Counted from the first letter of the stretch, positions 46,297 through 60,020 are shown. The stretch is DNA of 64,000 bases from Haberlea rhodopensis (GCA_907163345.1 CAJQUN010000473.1:361322-425321); one strand, 5' to 3'. Numbers and translations are program-made. Notes: a model not told the origin generated them from the sequence alone.

Positions 46297-49200
46297 ATGG
46301 CAGCAAACATAGAAGTGGGTGACGCCATTAGTGTAAATGCAAGTGCTGGGCGTACGAATCCATTGCCACCACCAGCCTTGGGCGAAGAACCCTCCGAACA
46401 GCAGTTGCTACCTGGGGAATTGAGCTTGGCTCAGTTTATGATGTATCGACCTCCGATGTTTGAGGGAACTGAATCAGGAGAGAAAGCGGAGGAATGGTTA
46501 GAGAGGATCGAACAGATATTTGTGGCAGCGCCCTGTGCAAAGACGGCCTGGATCCGATTAGCAGAATTTCAGCTGTCCAAGAAGGCACTGATGTGGTGGA
46601 AAACCACAGTGATTGAGCAAGAGGCTCTGGACAGGAAGTGAATTGGAAGATGTTCCGAACGCGGTTCCTAAACCGCTATTTCTCAGCCGCTGCAAGACAG
46701 GCCAAGGAGGATGAGTTTACCAGTTTAAGACAAGGTACCATGCCTGTATCTGACTATGCTCTACATTACTGTTCCTTACTACGATATGTGCCACACATAG
46801 CTGCAAGCACTCAAGCGAAGATGCGGAATTTCATGAAAGGCTTGAGGCCTGAACTGTATGACAGGGTGATCACTTATGGCCCTGCCTGTTTTGATGATGC
46901 ACTCTCACGAGCTGAGCTAGCTGAACTGGGAGTTGGTGCATATCCTGATGCAGTGCCACCTCCAACACCCCCTCAGAAATCTACTTCTGACCACTTGAAG
47001 CCCAGGGGTGATCAGTTTAAGCCTAGGGGGAACACTTCAGCATCGAGATTCAGTGGCAAGAGACCCGAGAATCGATGGAAAGGAAAAGGTAGGAATGGTA
47101 CTCCATCTGGGAGAGGACAGCCTCAGGGAGATAGATCTGGAAGAGCTCAGTGCACTATATGTGGACTATCACACTTGGCGAAGGACTGTGTTGGCTGCTA
47201 TGTCTGTGGCGATAGAGGCCACTTCGCTCGACAGTGTCCCAACAGGGGAAGACAGCAGAACCCTGCGGGGAGGCCTGCGGACAGAGCGACACCGCACAGA
47301 CCACCTTTTGCACCGAGGCAGTATGGAGGTCAGCCCACGGGGCCACCTCAGGGTCAGGTGTATGCTTTGACGAGGGAGCAGGCTACAGCGGCTCCAGAGG
47401 AAGTTATAGCGGGTACGTGTCTTTTATTTACGCACCCTGCTCTTATATTGATAGACACAGGTGCGTCACACTCTTTTGTGTCGACGAGTTTTTGAAAGGC
47501 ACCACATATGCACTTCTCCGTCCCCCATGCCTCTTATGGTCTCGACCCCCGCTGGAAGAAGTTTGACTACGGATCAGATTGTTTATGATGGCCTCATTTA
47601 TTTTGAGGATAATGAGTTAAGATCAGATTTGATTGTGCTGGGAATGACAAACTTCGATTGCATTGTGGGCATCGATGTTCTGAATAAGTATCAGGCAGTG
47701 GTAGACTGTAGGCAGAGGACTATCCGATTTAGATCTGTATTGGGAGTCTAGTGGACATTTTATGGGGATGGTTCCCGTCCGAAGATTCCGTTAATATCTG
47801 CTGTCAAGATGGCGCAGTTATTGGAACGAGGTCATACAGGATATCTTATCTATGCTGTTGATATGACGGAAAAATGGAAGGAATTAAAGGTTGAGGATGT
47901 GCCCGTAGTGGCGGAGTTTCCTGATGTCTTTCCGGAGGAGATTCCCAGATTCCCCCCGACGAGAGAGGTCGAGTTTGGGATTGAGCTGCTACCAGGGACG
48001 TCTGCAATTTCTCGTGCCCCGTATAGGATGGCACCAGCAGAGTTAAGGGAGTTAAAGATACAGTTGCAGGAACTCCTTGATAAGGGCTACATACGCCCTA
48101 GCGTATCGCCATGGGGTGCGCCTGTATTATTTGTTAAGAAGAAGGATGTATCGATGCGTCTATGCATTGACTATAGGCAGTTAAACAAAGCTACAGTAAA
48201 GAACAAGTATCCACTTCCGAGGATCGATGACTTGTTCGATCAGTTGCAGGGTACGAAGCTCTACAGTAAAATTGATCTGAGGTCGGGGTACCATCAGATT
48301 CGAGTAAGAGAAAATGATGTTCAGAAGACGGCTTTTAGGACAAGATATGGGCACTATGAATTCCTGGTTATGCCTTTTGGAGTGACGAATGCCCCAGCTG
48401 TCTTCATGAGTTTGATGAACAAGGTATTCCAACCGTATTTGGATCAGTTCGTCATAGTTTTCATTGACGACATACTTATTTACTCTCGGACTGAAGAAGA
48501 GCATGTAAGGCACTTGAGGACAGTGCTTCAGATCCTTAGGGATCATCAGTTATATGCAAAGCTTAGCAAGTGCGAGTTCTGGTTGGACAGCGTGGTATTC
48601 TTAGGCCATGTCATATCTAGCCATGGGATATCTGTGGATCCCAGGAAGATCGAGGCTGTGATGGAGTGGGCTGCACCCACTTCTGTATCGGACATACGGA
48701 GTTTCCTCGGTTTGGCAGGTTATTACCGACGTTTCGTCGAAGGTTTCTTGAAGATTGCCAAACCCCTGACACGGCTGACTCAGAAAGGAGTCCCCTTCTT
48801 TTGGTCTGAGGCTTGTGAGGAAAGCTTCCAAGAGCTGAAGCGTCGTTTGACTACAGCCCCTGTGCTGGTGATTCCGTCTGAGGATAAGAGGTTCGCCTTG
48901 TATACGGATGCGTCATTACAGGGCTTGGGCTGTGTGTTGATGCAAGATAAGCATGTGGTGGCTTATGCATCGAGGCAGCTGAAGCCACACGAGGCTAGGT
49001 ATCCAGTGCATGATTTAGAATTGGCGGCCATCATATTCGCCTTGAAAATCTGGAGGCATTACTGGCATTACTTGTATGGCACGTCTTTCACTATATATAC
49101 GGACCATAAGAGCCTGAAGTTCTTATTCACTCAGGCGGAGTTGAATATGAGACAAAGAAGGTGGATGGATTTGCTCAAAGATTATGATTGTGAAATTGAG

Positions 49201-50828
49201 TACCATCCGGGTAAAGCAAACTTGATAGCATACGCCTTAAGTCGGAAGGTGAAGAGTACTGCAGAGGATGTTATGTGTTTGTCGGCCTTGATGACGTCTT
49301 ATTGCCAACTGGGCTATGATTTTGATGTAGACACGTCGCATGTACGAGCGTCGACCCTATTGGCAGAACCAGACATATTTGAGGCGATCAGGAAGGCCCA
49401 GAAGTCGGATGGTGAGGTTCAGAGGTGGACATCATTGGTACTTCAGGGTCAGCCATCCAAGTTCAGAGTGGCTGAGGATGATTCTTTGAGACTGGGCAAC
49501 CGATGGGTAGTCCCAAATACACCAGAACTGCGTAGAGGGATATTGGAGCGAGCCCACAGTAGTCGATTCAGTATCCACCCAGGGGGAAAGAAGATGTACA
49601 AAGATCTATGCGATCAATTCTGGTGGAGACGCATGAAGCGAGAAGTAATCGTTTTTGTTAAAAGATGTTTGATCTGCCAGCAGGTAAAAGCAGAGAGGCA
49701 GAGGCCTGGTGGAGAGCTGAAAAGCTTAGAAGTGCCTGAATGGAAGTGGGAGCATATATCTATGGACTTCGTGACCCACTTGCCAAGGACGGCCTCAGGA
49801 TTTGATGCGATCTGGGTGATCGTAGATAGGCTGACGAAGACGGCTCATTTCATCCCTTACAGTATGTCATATACATACTTGAAGATGGCCCAGATATATA
49901 TACGGGATGTGGTGAGATTGCATGGTATTCCAGTCTCAATAGTGTCTGACAGGGACCCGAGGTTCACTTCACATTTCTGGGAGGGTCTCCAGGCAGCTTT
50001 GGGCACAGAGGTGAGACTGAGTACGGCCTATCACCCTCAGACAGACGGCCAAACAAAGCGTACCATTCAGACGCTCGAGGACATGTTGAGGGCATGTGTT
50101 TTGGAGTTTGATACTCCGTGGCAGGATTCAGTGTCGCTGGTGGAATTCTCCTATAATAACAGTTATCAGGCGAGCATTCAAATGGCCCCTTTTGAAGCTC
50201 TGTATGGACGATGATGTAGATCACCACTGTATTGGGAGGACTTGACTAGCAAAGCGGTCGGAGGACCGGATATGATCAGAGATATGGAGGGTAAGATAAA
50301 GTTGATACGCCTGAAGATGAAAGCGGCCCAGGATAGGCAAGCGGCCTATGCCAATAAGCGGCGACGACCACTAGAATTCCAGTTAGGAGACAGGGTCTTC
50401 TTAAAGATCTCGCCCTTCAGGGGCATGGTTCGTTTTGGGATGCGGGGAAAGTTATCTCCGAGGTATGTTGGGCCATATGAAGTTTTACAGCGTATCAGTA
50501 CTTTGGCATATCGATTGGCTCTACCGCCATCCTTGTCTGGCATACACGATGTTTCCATGTCTCTATGTTACGGAAATATGAGCCAGACCCGTCTCATGTC
50601 TTACAGCCTACAGAAGTACAGTTAGACTCAGATATGTCCTACGAAGAACGACCAATCAGAATTCTGGATCGAGAGGATCGCAGACTACGGAGTAAAGTAA
50701 TACCGATGGTCAAGGTTCAGTGGGATCGTCGGGGCGTCGAGGAGGATACGTGGGAGACGGAACGGCATATGGTGCAGCACTATCCGGAACTATTCTCTGG
50801 TATGTTTTTATGTTTAGTTTCGATATGA
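46297..50828 (+). pseudogene. Element D gag-pol, broken
   Basis: Same domain order as C and close to it in sequence. Damage compared with C and E: one base lost near 46629 (gag); a frame change near 47490 just after the protease DTGASHS; an in-frame TAG at 47749-47751; TGA replacing an Arg codon at 50212-50214; and one base lost near 50552 before the chromodomain. It also has a 9-nt in-frame duplication near 49060 (HYWHYLYG), Asp to Tyr in the RNase H motif ADALSRK, and Glu to Lys at 50056-50058 in the integrase QTER motif, the third catalytic acid. No active polyprotein can be made. Confidence 0.93.
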
Positions 50829-50861
50829 TGATGCATGTGGATTTCGAGGACGGAATCTTAT

Positions 50862-50875
50862 AAGTAGGGGAGTAA
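50862..50875 (+). other. Polypurine tract, element D
   Basis: AAGTAGGGGAGTAA before the 3' LTR, with a weakened inverted repeat ATTTCGAGGACGGAAT upstream. Confidence 0.85.
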
Positions 50876-53133
50876 TGTAATACCCCCGAAATGTGATATG
50901 ATTATGTGCTACGATGTATTTAAGAGGGTTGTGGTATTTTAAGTGGGGGATTATATTTATGATATGATGATATGGTTTAGGGGGCATGTTACGTGTTTTT
51001 AATTGTTGTATTGATGTAGTACAATTATAAAATATCAAGGGAAGATATTCTTATACATCGTATGAACAGGGACACAATTAAACACCACAAACCACCCTAC
51101 ACCATGCCAATCAAACTGTAGATAGGCTGACTTCTCACCCCACTTGCTTCAATCATTCAGCCTCATCCTTCCATCCCAAATCTCGACCCTTCTCTCCAAA
51201 AGAAACACCAGCACTTGCTGAGTAAAAACTTGAGGAGCCTTGCCATTTTCATCCCTTGGAAGTCTCTCAAAAATCGGAGCAAAGTAGGGTAAGAAACCAT
51301 GCTCTGTCTGTGTTTTTAAGCTTATTAGGTTCTTGCTTTTATGTATGGTAAAAATGGCATGATAGCTTAGGTTTCTTGAAACCTTCGATTTAAATGATTA
51401 AATGGTGTTATTATGAAGCTCTCAGTATTTTTCCTTGAGCATGTTATGTGTTTTATATGAAGGATTAAAGCATGTGAACTAGGGTGTTTGAAAATCTGGG
51501 AAGGTGTTTCCCCTGTTTTCTGGAAAAATGTGGATTGAGAGTGGTATTGAGGAGGTTATATTATGCATGTTAGATGGGTCTTTGGGTGAACCTTCGATTT
51601 GGGTACACGAATGATAAGTTGGTAAAGCCCAGGATATTTTTGTTCAAGCATGTTTTATGAATTATGGTATAGTTTTTATGGCATGAAATGGAGTACTCGA
51701 AAATCTGGGTAATGCCATGATGCCCTGCTTTCTGTAAGTTGGTTGAGCTCTAAGTTTATGATGATGTTATGATGCATGTTAGCTTAGGTTTTGTTAAACC
51801 TTTGATTTAAGTACTTACATGGATATTTAATGAAGTTATTCACATGATAGTTTCAGCATGAAAGATGTGTTGTGAAGTAGAAAAGATGGTGTGAAAAGTA
51901 GTGCTCAAAAATCTGGGGAAAATCCCGATTTTTCAGAGCTCTCGATCGATCGAGATTTGGTTCCGATCGATCGAGCGAGACAGTGGGTCTAATGTATGTT
52001 TTAAAATTGTGATGCCGATCGATCGAAGGATTTCTCGATCGATCGGTGAAGCTTCTCGATCGATCGGTAAAATACTTCGATCGATCGAGCGAGGCAGGAA
52101 GCTAAGGCACTGTTAGTGCACAGTGTCTCGATCGATCGAGACTTTGTGCCGATCGATCGAGACAGGCAGAAAGTTGAAAAATATAATGATGTTTTATTTT
52201 GTTAAGTTTATGATGTGAGATGGTTTTGAGGCATCTAAAATGGTATTATGTGGTCTTGTAGAACCATCCCAGGTACCGGCACCATCAAGGAGATAAAGTC
52301 TGTTGACTCCTCCTCTTTTTGAAAAGGTACGTAAGAGGCGTACGGGCATCGGACGGTAACACACATCTTTATACTACAACTATGCTTTTATTGCATGAGT
52401 ATTCATGATGAAATGATGATGTTTATACGATAAGGTTTATACGATGTTTATACGATGATGTTTATACGATGCTTATATGATAATGTTTACATGATGATAT
52501 TGTGGTAAGTTGCCACGGGGTAAGGTGCCCCACATGGTAAGTAGCCATGCGATGTTATTGTGGTAAGGTGCCACGGGGTAAGGTGCCCCACATGGTAAGT
52601 AGCCATGCGATGATATTGTGGTAAGATGCCACGGGGTAAGGTGCCCCCACATGGTAAGTAGCCATGCGATGATATTGTGGTAAGGTGCCACGGGGTAAGG
52701 TGCCCCATATGCATGATTTTGAATCAGGGACAGCAATAAGAAGTTAATGAATAACCAGCATATTTACTTAACCAAGATTTCATGCATTTATTATAATGTT
52801 TTTATGTTGTTAAGTGAAATTGTATATGCTCATGATGTGTTGTCCCTGTAGGTACGCTTTTGGACGAAAGGACTAAGGGTCGGGTTGAGGCAGTGAGCTA
52901 CGAGGGACACAGGAATGTATATGATTCAAGTTATGATTAGTATCTACTCTAGGAGTAGTGTAAATCTAAATGACATTCTTTTGGAATGTAATGAACTATT
53001 TTTTTGAAGCTTTGTATTTTGGCCTGTAATCCTGTTAGCTCGTGTAACAAACCGAAACCTTAAGATGTTACCTTAATGCATGATTAGTCCTTCCTTTCTC
53101 TATTAATCACTGTTAAGGTGGGAAGACCCCACA
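50876..53133 (+). repeat. Element D 3' LTR (2258 bp, intact)
   Basis: Uninterrupted partner of the split 5' LTR; it carries the empty site for C. Palindromes 51940-52165, donor-like AAAAG/GTACGTAAG near 52327, hairpin array 52500-52710. Ends CCCCACA, then TSD CCAAC at 53134-53138. Confidence 0.95.
52500..52710 (+). repeat. Hairpin array with TAAGGTG loops (D 3' LTR)
   Basis: Copy of the 45462-45670 array. The first stem is weakened (GTGG-TAAGTTG-CCAC keeps its stem but changes the loop) and one unit has an extra C. Confidence 0.9.
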
Positions 53134-53138
53134 CCAAC

Positions 53139-53316
53139 TTAGAGAGCTTCAACTTTTGTGTTTTGAGTTTTGACCGAATCATTTTAAAAGAAATTTCAAA
53201 ATTATCTATTAGGATTGGATTAATGTGTTTAGAGGGGGTGAATAAACACTTTGCTAATTTTCGTTATTGCAAATATAAGGTTGACTTCAACTAGGTTAAC
53301 AGATAAGATCGATTTG
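53139..53316. other. Spacer between elements D and E
   Basis: About 178 bp of AT-rich DNA that continued from 16207 before D inserted. It contains GAGGGGGTGAATAAAC, a tract seen in some plant repeats, but I cannot assign it. ATTTG at 53312-53316 is the candidate left TSD of E. Confidence 0.5.
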
Positions 53317-53739
53317 TGTGGGGTCTTCCCACCTTAACAGTGATTAATAGACATAAGAAGGATTAAATATGCATTAAAGTAACATCTTAAGGTTTTGGTT
53401 GTTACACGAGCTAACAGGATTACAGGCCAAAATACAAAACTTCAAAAATAATTCATTACATTCTAAAAGAATGTCATTTAGATTTACACTACTCCTAGAG
53501 TAGATACTAATCATAACTTGAATCCTATACATTCCTGTGTCCCTCGTAGCTCACTGCCTCAACCCGACCCTTAGTCCTTTCGTCCAAAAGTGTACCTACA
53601 GGGACAACACATCATGAGCATATACAATCTTACTTATCATCATAAAAACATCATAGCAATGCATGAAATAATTGTTAAGTAAGTATGCTGGATTTCTCAT
53701 TAACTTCTTATTGTTGTCCCTGACTTGTAATCATGCATA

Positions 53740-53996
53740 TGTGGCATCTTACCCCCGTGGCATCTTACCACAATATCATCGTATGGCCTCTTACTATATG
53801 GGGCATCTTACCCCGTGGCATCTTACCACAATAACATCGCATGGCTTCTTACCATGTGTGGCATCTTACCACAATACATCGCATGGCCTCTTACCATGTG
53901 GGGCATCTTACCCCGTGGCATCTTACCACAATACATCGCATGGCCTCTTACCATGTGGGGCATCTTACCCCGTGGCATCTTACCAAAATACATCGT
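53740..53996 (-). repeat. Hairpin array (E 3' LTR)
   Basis: GTGG-CATCTTA-CCAC, GGGG-CATCTTA-CCCC and CATGG-CCTCTTA-CCATG units, the D-type array on the minus strand with a slightly different loop. The matching part of the 5' LTR (60649-60785) has fewer units. Confidence 0.88.
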
Positions 53997-54349
53997 GTAA
54001 ATGTCATCATATAAGCATCGTATAAGCATCATCATATAAACATCGTATGAACTTCATCGTATAAACATCATCGTGTAAACATCGTATAGACATCATCATT
54101 TCATCGTGAATACTCATGCAATAAAAGCATAGTTGTAGTATAAAGATGTGTGTTACCGTCCGATGCCCGTACGCCTCTTACGTACCTTTTCGAAAGGAGG
54201 AGGAGTCAACAGACTTTATCTCCTTGATGGTGCCGGTACCTGGGATGGTTCTACAAGACCACATAATACCATATTAGATGCTTCAAAATCATCTCACATC
54301 ATAAACTTAACAAAATAAATCATCATTGTATTTTTCAACTTTCTGTCTC

Positions 54350-54570
54350 TCTCGATCGATCGGCCCAAGGTCTCGATCGATCGAGACACTGTGCACAAAT
54401 AGTGCCTTAGCATCCTGCCTCGCTCGATCGATCGAACATTTTACCGATCGATCGATGAGCTTCACCGATCGATCGAGAAATCCTTCGATCGATCGGCATC
54501 AAAATTTCAAAACATGCTTTAGACTTTCTGTCTCGCTCGATCGATCGGGACCAAATCTCGATCGATCGAG
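54350..54570. repeat. CTCGATCGATCGAG palindrome cluster (E 3' LTR)
   Basis: Eight or so copies, as in element D. The second copy is at 61150-61370 in the 5' LTR. Confidence 0.9.
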
Positions 54571-55447
54571 AGCTCTGAAAGATCGGGATTTTCCCCAGAT
54601 TTTTGAGCACCTCTTTTCACCCCATCTTTTCTACTTCATAACACATCTATCATGCTGAAACAAACATGTGAAGAACTTCATAAAATATCCATGTAAGCTC
54701 TTAAATCGAAGTTTAACAAAACCTAAGCTAACATGCATCATAACATCATCATAATCTTCATCCTCAACCAACTTTAAATAGAAACAGAGCATGCTTATCT
54801 TTTTCCAGATTTTCGAGCACATCTTTTCATAACAAGAAATCTAACACATAAAACATGTAACATGCTCGAACAAACATGCTAGGGGCTACAAAATACTTCA
54901 ATGCAAGTACTCATACCAAGGTTTCGACCAAACCTATATTAGCATGCATGAAAATCACCCAACCAAACCCAAACTTAACCAAACTTCCCAGAAAACAGAG
55001 TATTAAAACCTTACCCCTCTTCTTCCCACAAGAATTCCTTGCTAATCCACAACTTAAATCCTTCCTTCCTGTAGCTTAGGGGGACGTTTTTTGATGCAGA
55101 AGAAAAGGGAGAGAGAGGAGAATGATTGCGGAAGGAGGGATGGGTTGAAAGGAATGATGGGGTATGGGTTGGTCAAGTGGGGGAGGGTGGCCGGTTATTG
55201 GGGTAGTGGGTGGCGTGGGATGTGGTGTTTAATTGTGCCCCGGTATATAGTACGATGTATTAAAATATCCTCACTCGATATTTTCTAACTTCATTTACTT
55301 AATACATCCCTTAAAACACCCAACATGTTCCCCACATCATATCATCATAACATAAATCGTGGCCCCCAATTTAAATACACCACAACCCTTAAACACATCA
55401 TAATTTATCATCGTAGAACATAATCATATCACATTTCGGGTATTACA

Positions 55448-55462
55448 TTACTCCCCTACTTA
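55448..55462 (-). other. Polypurine tract, element E
   Basis: Minus-strand AAGTAGGGGAGTAA beside the LTR, with the ATTTCGGGGACGAAAT inverted repeat next to it (55468-55483). Confidence 0.85.
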
Positions 55463-55494
55463 TAAGATTTCGTCCCCGAAATCCACATGCATCA

Positions 55495-58400
55495 TCATAT
55501 CGAAACTAAACATAAAAACATACCAGAGAATAGTTCCGGATAGTGCTGCACCATATGCCGTTCCGACTCCCACGTAGCCTCCTCGACGCCCCGACGATCC
55601 CACTGAACTTTGACCATCGGTATTACTTTACTTCGTAGTCTGCGACCCTCTCGATCCAGAATTCTGATTGGTCTTTCAACGTAGGACACATCTGAGTCTA
55701 ACTGTACTTCAGTAGGCTGTAAGACATGAGACGGGTCTGGCTCATACTTCCTTAACATAGAGACATGGAAAACATCGTGTATGCCAGATAAAGATGGCGG
55801 TAGAGCCAAACGATAAGCCAATGTACCGATTCGCTGTAACACTTCATATGGCCCAACATACCTCGGAGATAACTTTCCCCGCATCCCAAAACGAACCACA
55901 TCCCTGAAGGGCGAGATCTTTAAGAAGACCCTGTCTCCTAACTGGAATTCTAGTGGTCGCCGCCGCTTATTGGCATAGGCCGCTTGCCTATCTTGGGCCG
56001 CTTTCATCTTTTGGCGTATCATCTTCATCTTACCTTCCATATCCTTGATCATATCCGGTCCTCCGACCGCTTTGCTAGTCAAGTCCTCCCAATACAGCGG
56101 TGATCTACATCGTCGTCCATACAGAGCTTCAAAAGGGGCCATTTGAATGCTCGCTTGATAACTGTTGTTATAGGAGAACTCTACCAGCGGCACTGAATCC
56201 TGCCATGGAGCATCAAACTCCAGAATACATGCCCTCAACATGTCCTCGAGCGTCTGAATGGTGCGCTCCGTCTGGCCGTCTGTCTGAGGGTGATAGGCCG
56301 TACTCAGTCTCGCCTCTGTGCCCAAAGCTGTCTGGAGACCCTCCCAGAAATGTGAAGTGAACCTCGGGTCTCTGTCAGACACTATCGAGACTGGAATACC
56401 ATGTAATCTCACAACATCCCGTATATACATTTGGGCCATCTTTAAGTATGTATACGACATACTATAAGGGATGAAATGAGCCGTCTTCGTCAGCCTATCC
56501 ACGATCACCCAGATCGCGTCAAATCCTGAGGCCGTCCTCGGTAAGTGGGTCACGAAGTCCATAGATATATGTTCCCACTTCCATTCAGGTACCTCTAAGC
56601 TCTTCAGTTCTCCACCAGGCCTCTGCCTCTCTGCCTTTACCTGCTGGCAGATCAAACATCTTTTAACAAAAATGATTACCTCACGCTTCATGCGTCTCCA
56701 CCAGAATTGATCGCATAGATCTTTGTACATCTTCTTTCCCCCTGGGTGGATACTGAAACGACTACTGTGAGCCCGCTCCAATATTCCTCTACGCAGCCCT
56801 GGTGCATCTGGGACTACCCATCGGTTGCCCAGTCTCAAAGAATCATCCTCAGCCACTCTGAACTTGGATGGCTGACCTTGAAGTACCAATGATGTCCATC
56901 TCTGAACCTCGCTATCTGACTTCTGGGCCTTCCTGATTGCCTCAAATATATCTGGCTCCGCCAATAAGGTCGACACTCGCACAGGCGACGTGTCTACATC
57001 GAAGTCATAGCCCAGATGGCAGTAAGAAGTCATCAAAAATTGACAAACACATGACATCCTCTGCAGTACTCTTTACCTTCCGACTTAAGGCATCTGCTAT
57101 CAGGTTTGCTTTACCTGGATGGTACTCAATTTCACAATCATAGTCTTTGAGCAAATCCACCCACCTTCTTTGCCTCATATTCAACTCCGCCTGAGTGAAT
57201 AAGAACTTCAGGCTCTTATGGTCCGTGTATATAGTAAAAGACGTGCCATACAAGTAATGCCTCCAGATCTTTAAGGCAAATATGATGGCCGCCAGTTCCA
57301 AATCATGCACTGGATACCTGGCTTCGTGTGGCTTCAGTTGCCTCGATGCATAAGCCACTACATGCTTATCTTGCATCAACACACAGCCCAAACCCTGTAA
57401 TGACGCATCCGTATACAAGGCGAATCTCTCATCTTCAGACTGAATCACTAGCACAGGCGCTGTAGTCAAACGACGCTTCAGCTCTTGGAAGCTTTCCTCA
57501 CAAGCTTCAGACCAAAAGAAGGGGACTCCCTTCTGAGTCAGCTGTGTCAGGGGTTTGGCAATCTTCGAAAACCACGCGACGAAACGTCGGTAATATCCTG
57601 CCAAACCGAGAAAACTCCTTATCTCAGGTACAGAAGTGGGTGCAGCCCACTCCATCACAGCTTCAATCTTCCTTGGATCCACAGATATCCCGTGGCTAGA
57701 TATGACATGGCCTAAGAATACCACGCTGTCCAACCAGAACTCGCACTTACTAAGCTTTGCATATAACTGATGATCCCTAAGGATCTGAAGCACTGTCCTC
57801 AAGTGCCTTACATGCTCTTCTTCAGTCCGAGAGTAAATAAGTATGTCGTCAATGAAGACTATGACAAACTGATCCAAATATGGCTGGAACACCCTGTTCA
57901 TCAAACTCATGAAGACAGCTGGGGCATTCGTCACCCCAAAAGGCATGACCAGGAATTCATAGTGCCCATATCTAGTCCTGAAAGCCGTCTTCTGAACATC
58001 ATCTTCTCTTACTCGAATCTGATGGTACCCCGACATCAGATCGATCTTACTGTAGAGCCTCGTACCCTGCAACTGATCGAACAAGTCATCGATCCTCGGA
58101 AGTGGATACTTGTTCTTCACTGTAGCTTTGTTCAACTGCCTATAGTCAATGCATAGACGCATCGATCCATCTTTCTTCTTAACAAATAAGACAGGCGCAC
58201 CCCATGGCAATACGCTAGGGCGTATGTAGTTTTTGTCTAGGAGCTCTTGCAATTGAATCTTTAGCTCTCTTAGCTCCACTGGTGCCATCCTATACGGGGC
58301 ACGAGAAATTGCAGACGTCCCTGGTAGCAACTCAATCCCAAACTCGACCTCTCTCGTCGGTGGGAATCCGGGAATCTCCTCCGGAAAGACATCAGGAAAC

Positions 58401-60020
58401 TCCGCCACTACGGGCACATCCTCAACCTTAATTCCTTCCTCTTATCCGTCATATCAACAGCATAGATAAGATATCCCGCATGACCTCGTTCCAATAGCTG
58501 TGTCATCTTGACAGCAGATATTAACGGAATCCTCGGACGGGAACCATCCCCATAAAATGTCCACTGGACTCCCAATACAGATCTAAATCGGACAGTCCTC
58601 TGCCTGCAGTCTACCACTGTCTGATACTTGTTCAGAACATCGATGCCCACAATGCAATCGAAGTCTGTCATTCCCAGCACAATCAAATCTGATCTTAACT
58701 CATTATCCTCAAAATAAATGAGGCCATCATAGACAATCTGATCCGTAGTCAAACTTCTTCTAGCGGGGGGTCGAGACCATAAGAGGCATGGGGGACGGAG
58801 AAGTGCATATGTGGTGCCTTTCAACAAAATTCGTCGACACAAAGAGTGTGACGCACCTGTGTCTATCAATATAAGAGCAGGGTGCGTAAATAAAAGACAC
58901 GTACCCGCTATAACTTCCTCCGGGCCGCTGTAGCCTGCTCCCTCGTCAAAGCATACACCTGTCCCTGAGGTGGCCCCGCGGGCTGACCTCCAAACTGTCT
59001 TGGCACAAAAGGTGGCCGGTGTTGTGCCGTTCTGTCCTCAGGTCTCCCCGTAGAGCTCTGCTGTCTTCCCCTGTTGGGACACCGCCGAGCAAAGTGGCCT
59101 CTGTCGCCACAGACATAACATCCTACGCAGTCCTTTGCCAAATGTGGTTGCCCACAAAGAGTGCAATGAACTCTTCCAGATCTGTCTCCCTGAGACTGTC
59201 CTCTCCCAGATGGAGCATCATTCCTACCTTTCCCTTTCCATCGATTCTCGGGCCTCTTGCCACTGAATCTCGATGCTGAAGTGTTCCCCCTAGGCTTAAA
59301 CTGATCACCACTGGGCTTCAAATTATCAGAAGTAGATCTCTGAGGGGGTGCCGGAGGTGGCACATCATCAGGATATGCACCGACTCCCAGTTCAGCTAGT
59401 TCAGCTCGTGAGAGTGCATCATCAAAACAGGCAGGGCCGTAAGTGATCACCCTGTCATACAGTTCAGGCCTTAAGCCCTTCATGAAGTTCCGCATCTTCG
59501 CTTGAGTGCTTGCAGCAATGTGTGGCACATATCGTAGTAAGGAACAGTAGTGTAGAGCATAGTCAGATACAGGCATGGTACCTTGTCTTAAACTGGTAAA
59601 CTCATCCTCCTTGGCCTGTCTTGCAGCGGCTGAGAAATAGCGGTTTAGAAACCGCGTTCAGAACATCTTCCAATTCACTTCCTGTCCCAGAGCCTCTTGC
59701 TCAATCACTGTGGTTTTCCACCATATCAGTGCCTTCTTGGACAGCTGAAATTCTGCTAATCGGATCCAGGCCGTCTTTGCACAAGGCGCTGCCACAAATA
59801 TCTGTTCGATCCTCTCTAACCATTCCTCCGCTTTCTCTCCTGATTCAGTTCCCTCGAACATCGGAGGTCGATACATCATAAACTGAGCCAAGCTCAATTC
59901 CCCAGGTAGCAACTGCTGTTCAGAGGGTTCCTCTCCCAAGGCTGGTGGTGGCAATGGGTTCGTACGCCCAGCACTTGCATTTACACTAATGGCGTCACCC
60001 ACTTCTATGTTTGCTGCCAT
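55495..60020 (-). pseudogene. Element E gag-pol, broken
   Basis: Gag N-terminus (60020-59658), gag C-terminus with zinc knuckles (59576-58908), protease (58869-58408), RT-RNase H (58417-57005) and integrase-chromodomain (57057-55495) lie in different frames. Frame changes fall near 59660, 58910, 58820, 58410 and 57030. RT FIDD and the integrase QTER Glu are retained, unlike the integrase of D. The start is taken from the ATG after minus-strand TTGCAG. It makes no full polyprotein. Confidence 0.92.

Larger units (their letters stand above)
16208..53133 (+). mobile_element. Element D: Tekay-like Gypsy retrotransposon, host of the nested stack
   Basis: Two LTRs (2279 and 2258 bp once nested DNA is removed), a tRNA-iMet PBS, broken gag-pol and a PPT make an element of about 9.3 kb. 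It is interrupted in its 5' LTR by C (17799-45399). TSD is CCAAC. The LTRs differ by small indels (for example in the tract after 16380 compared with 51063) and scattered substitutions, so it is older than A, in agreement with its outermost place. Confidence 0.95.
53317..55447 (-). repeat. Element E 3' LTR (2131 bp)
   Basis: Starts (minus) TGTAATACCCGAAATG at 55447 and ends AAGACCCCACA at 53317. Palindrome cluster 54350-54570, GTACGT block near 54165-54190, hairpin array 53740-53996, all in D-family order. Confidence 0.95.
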
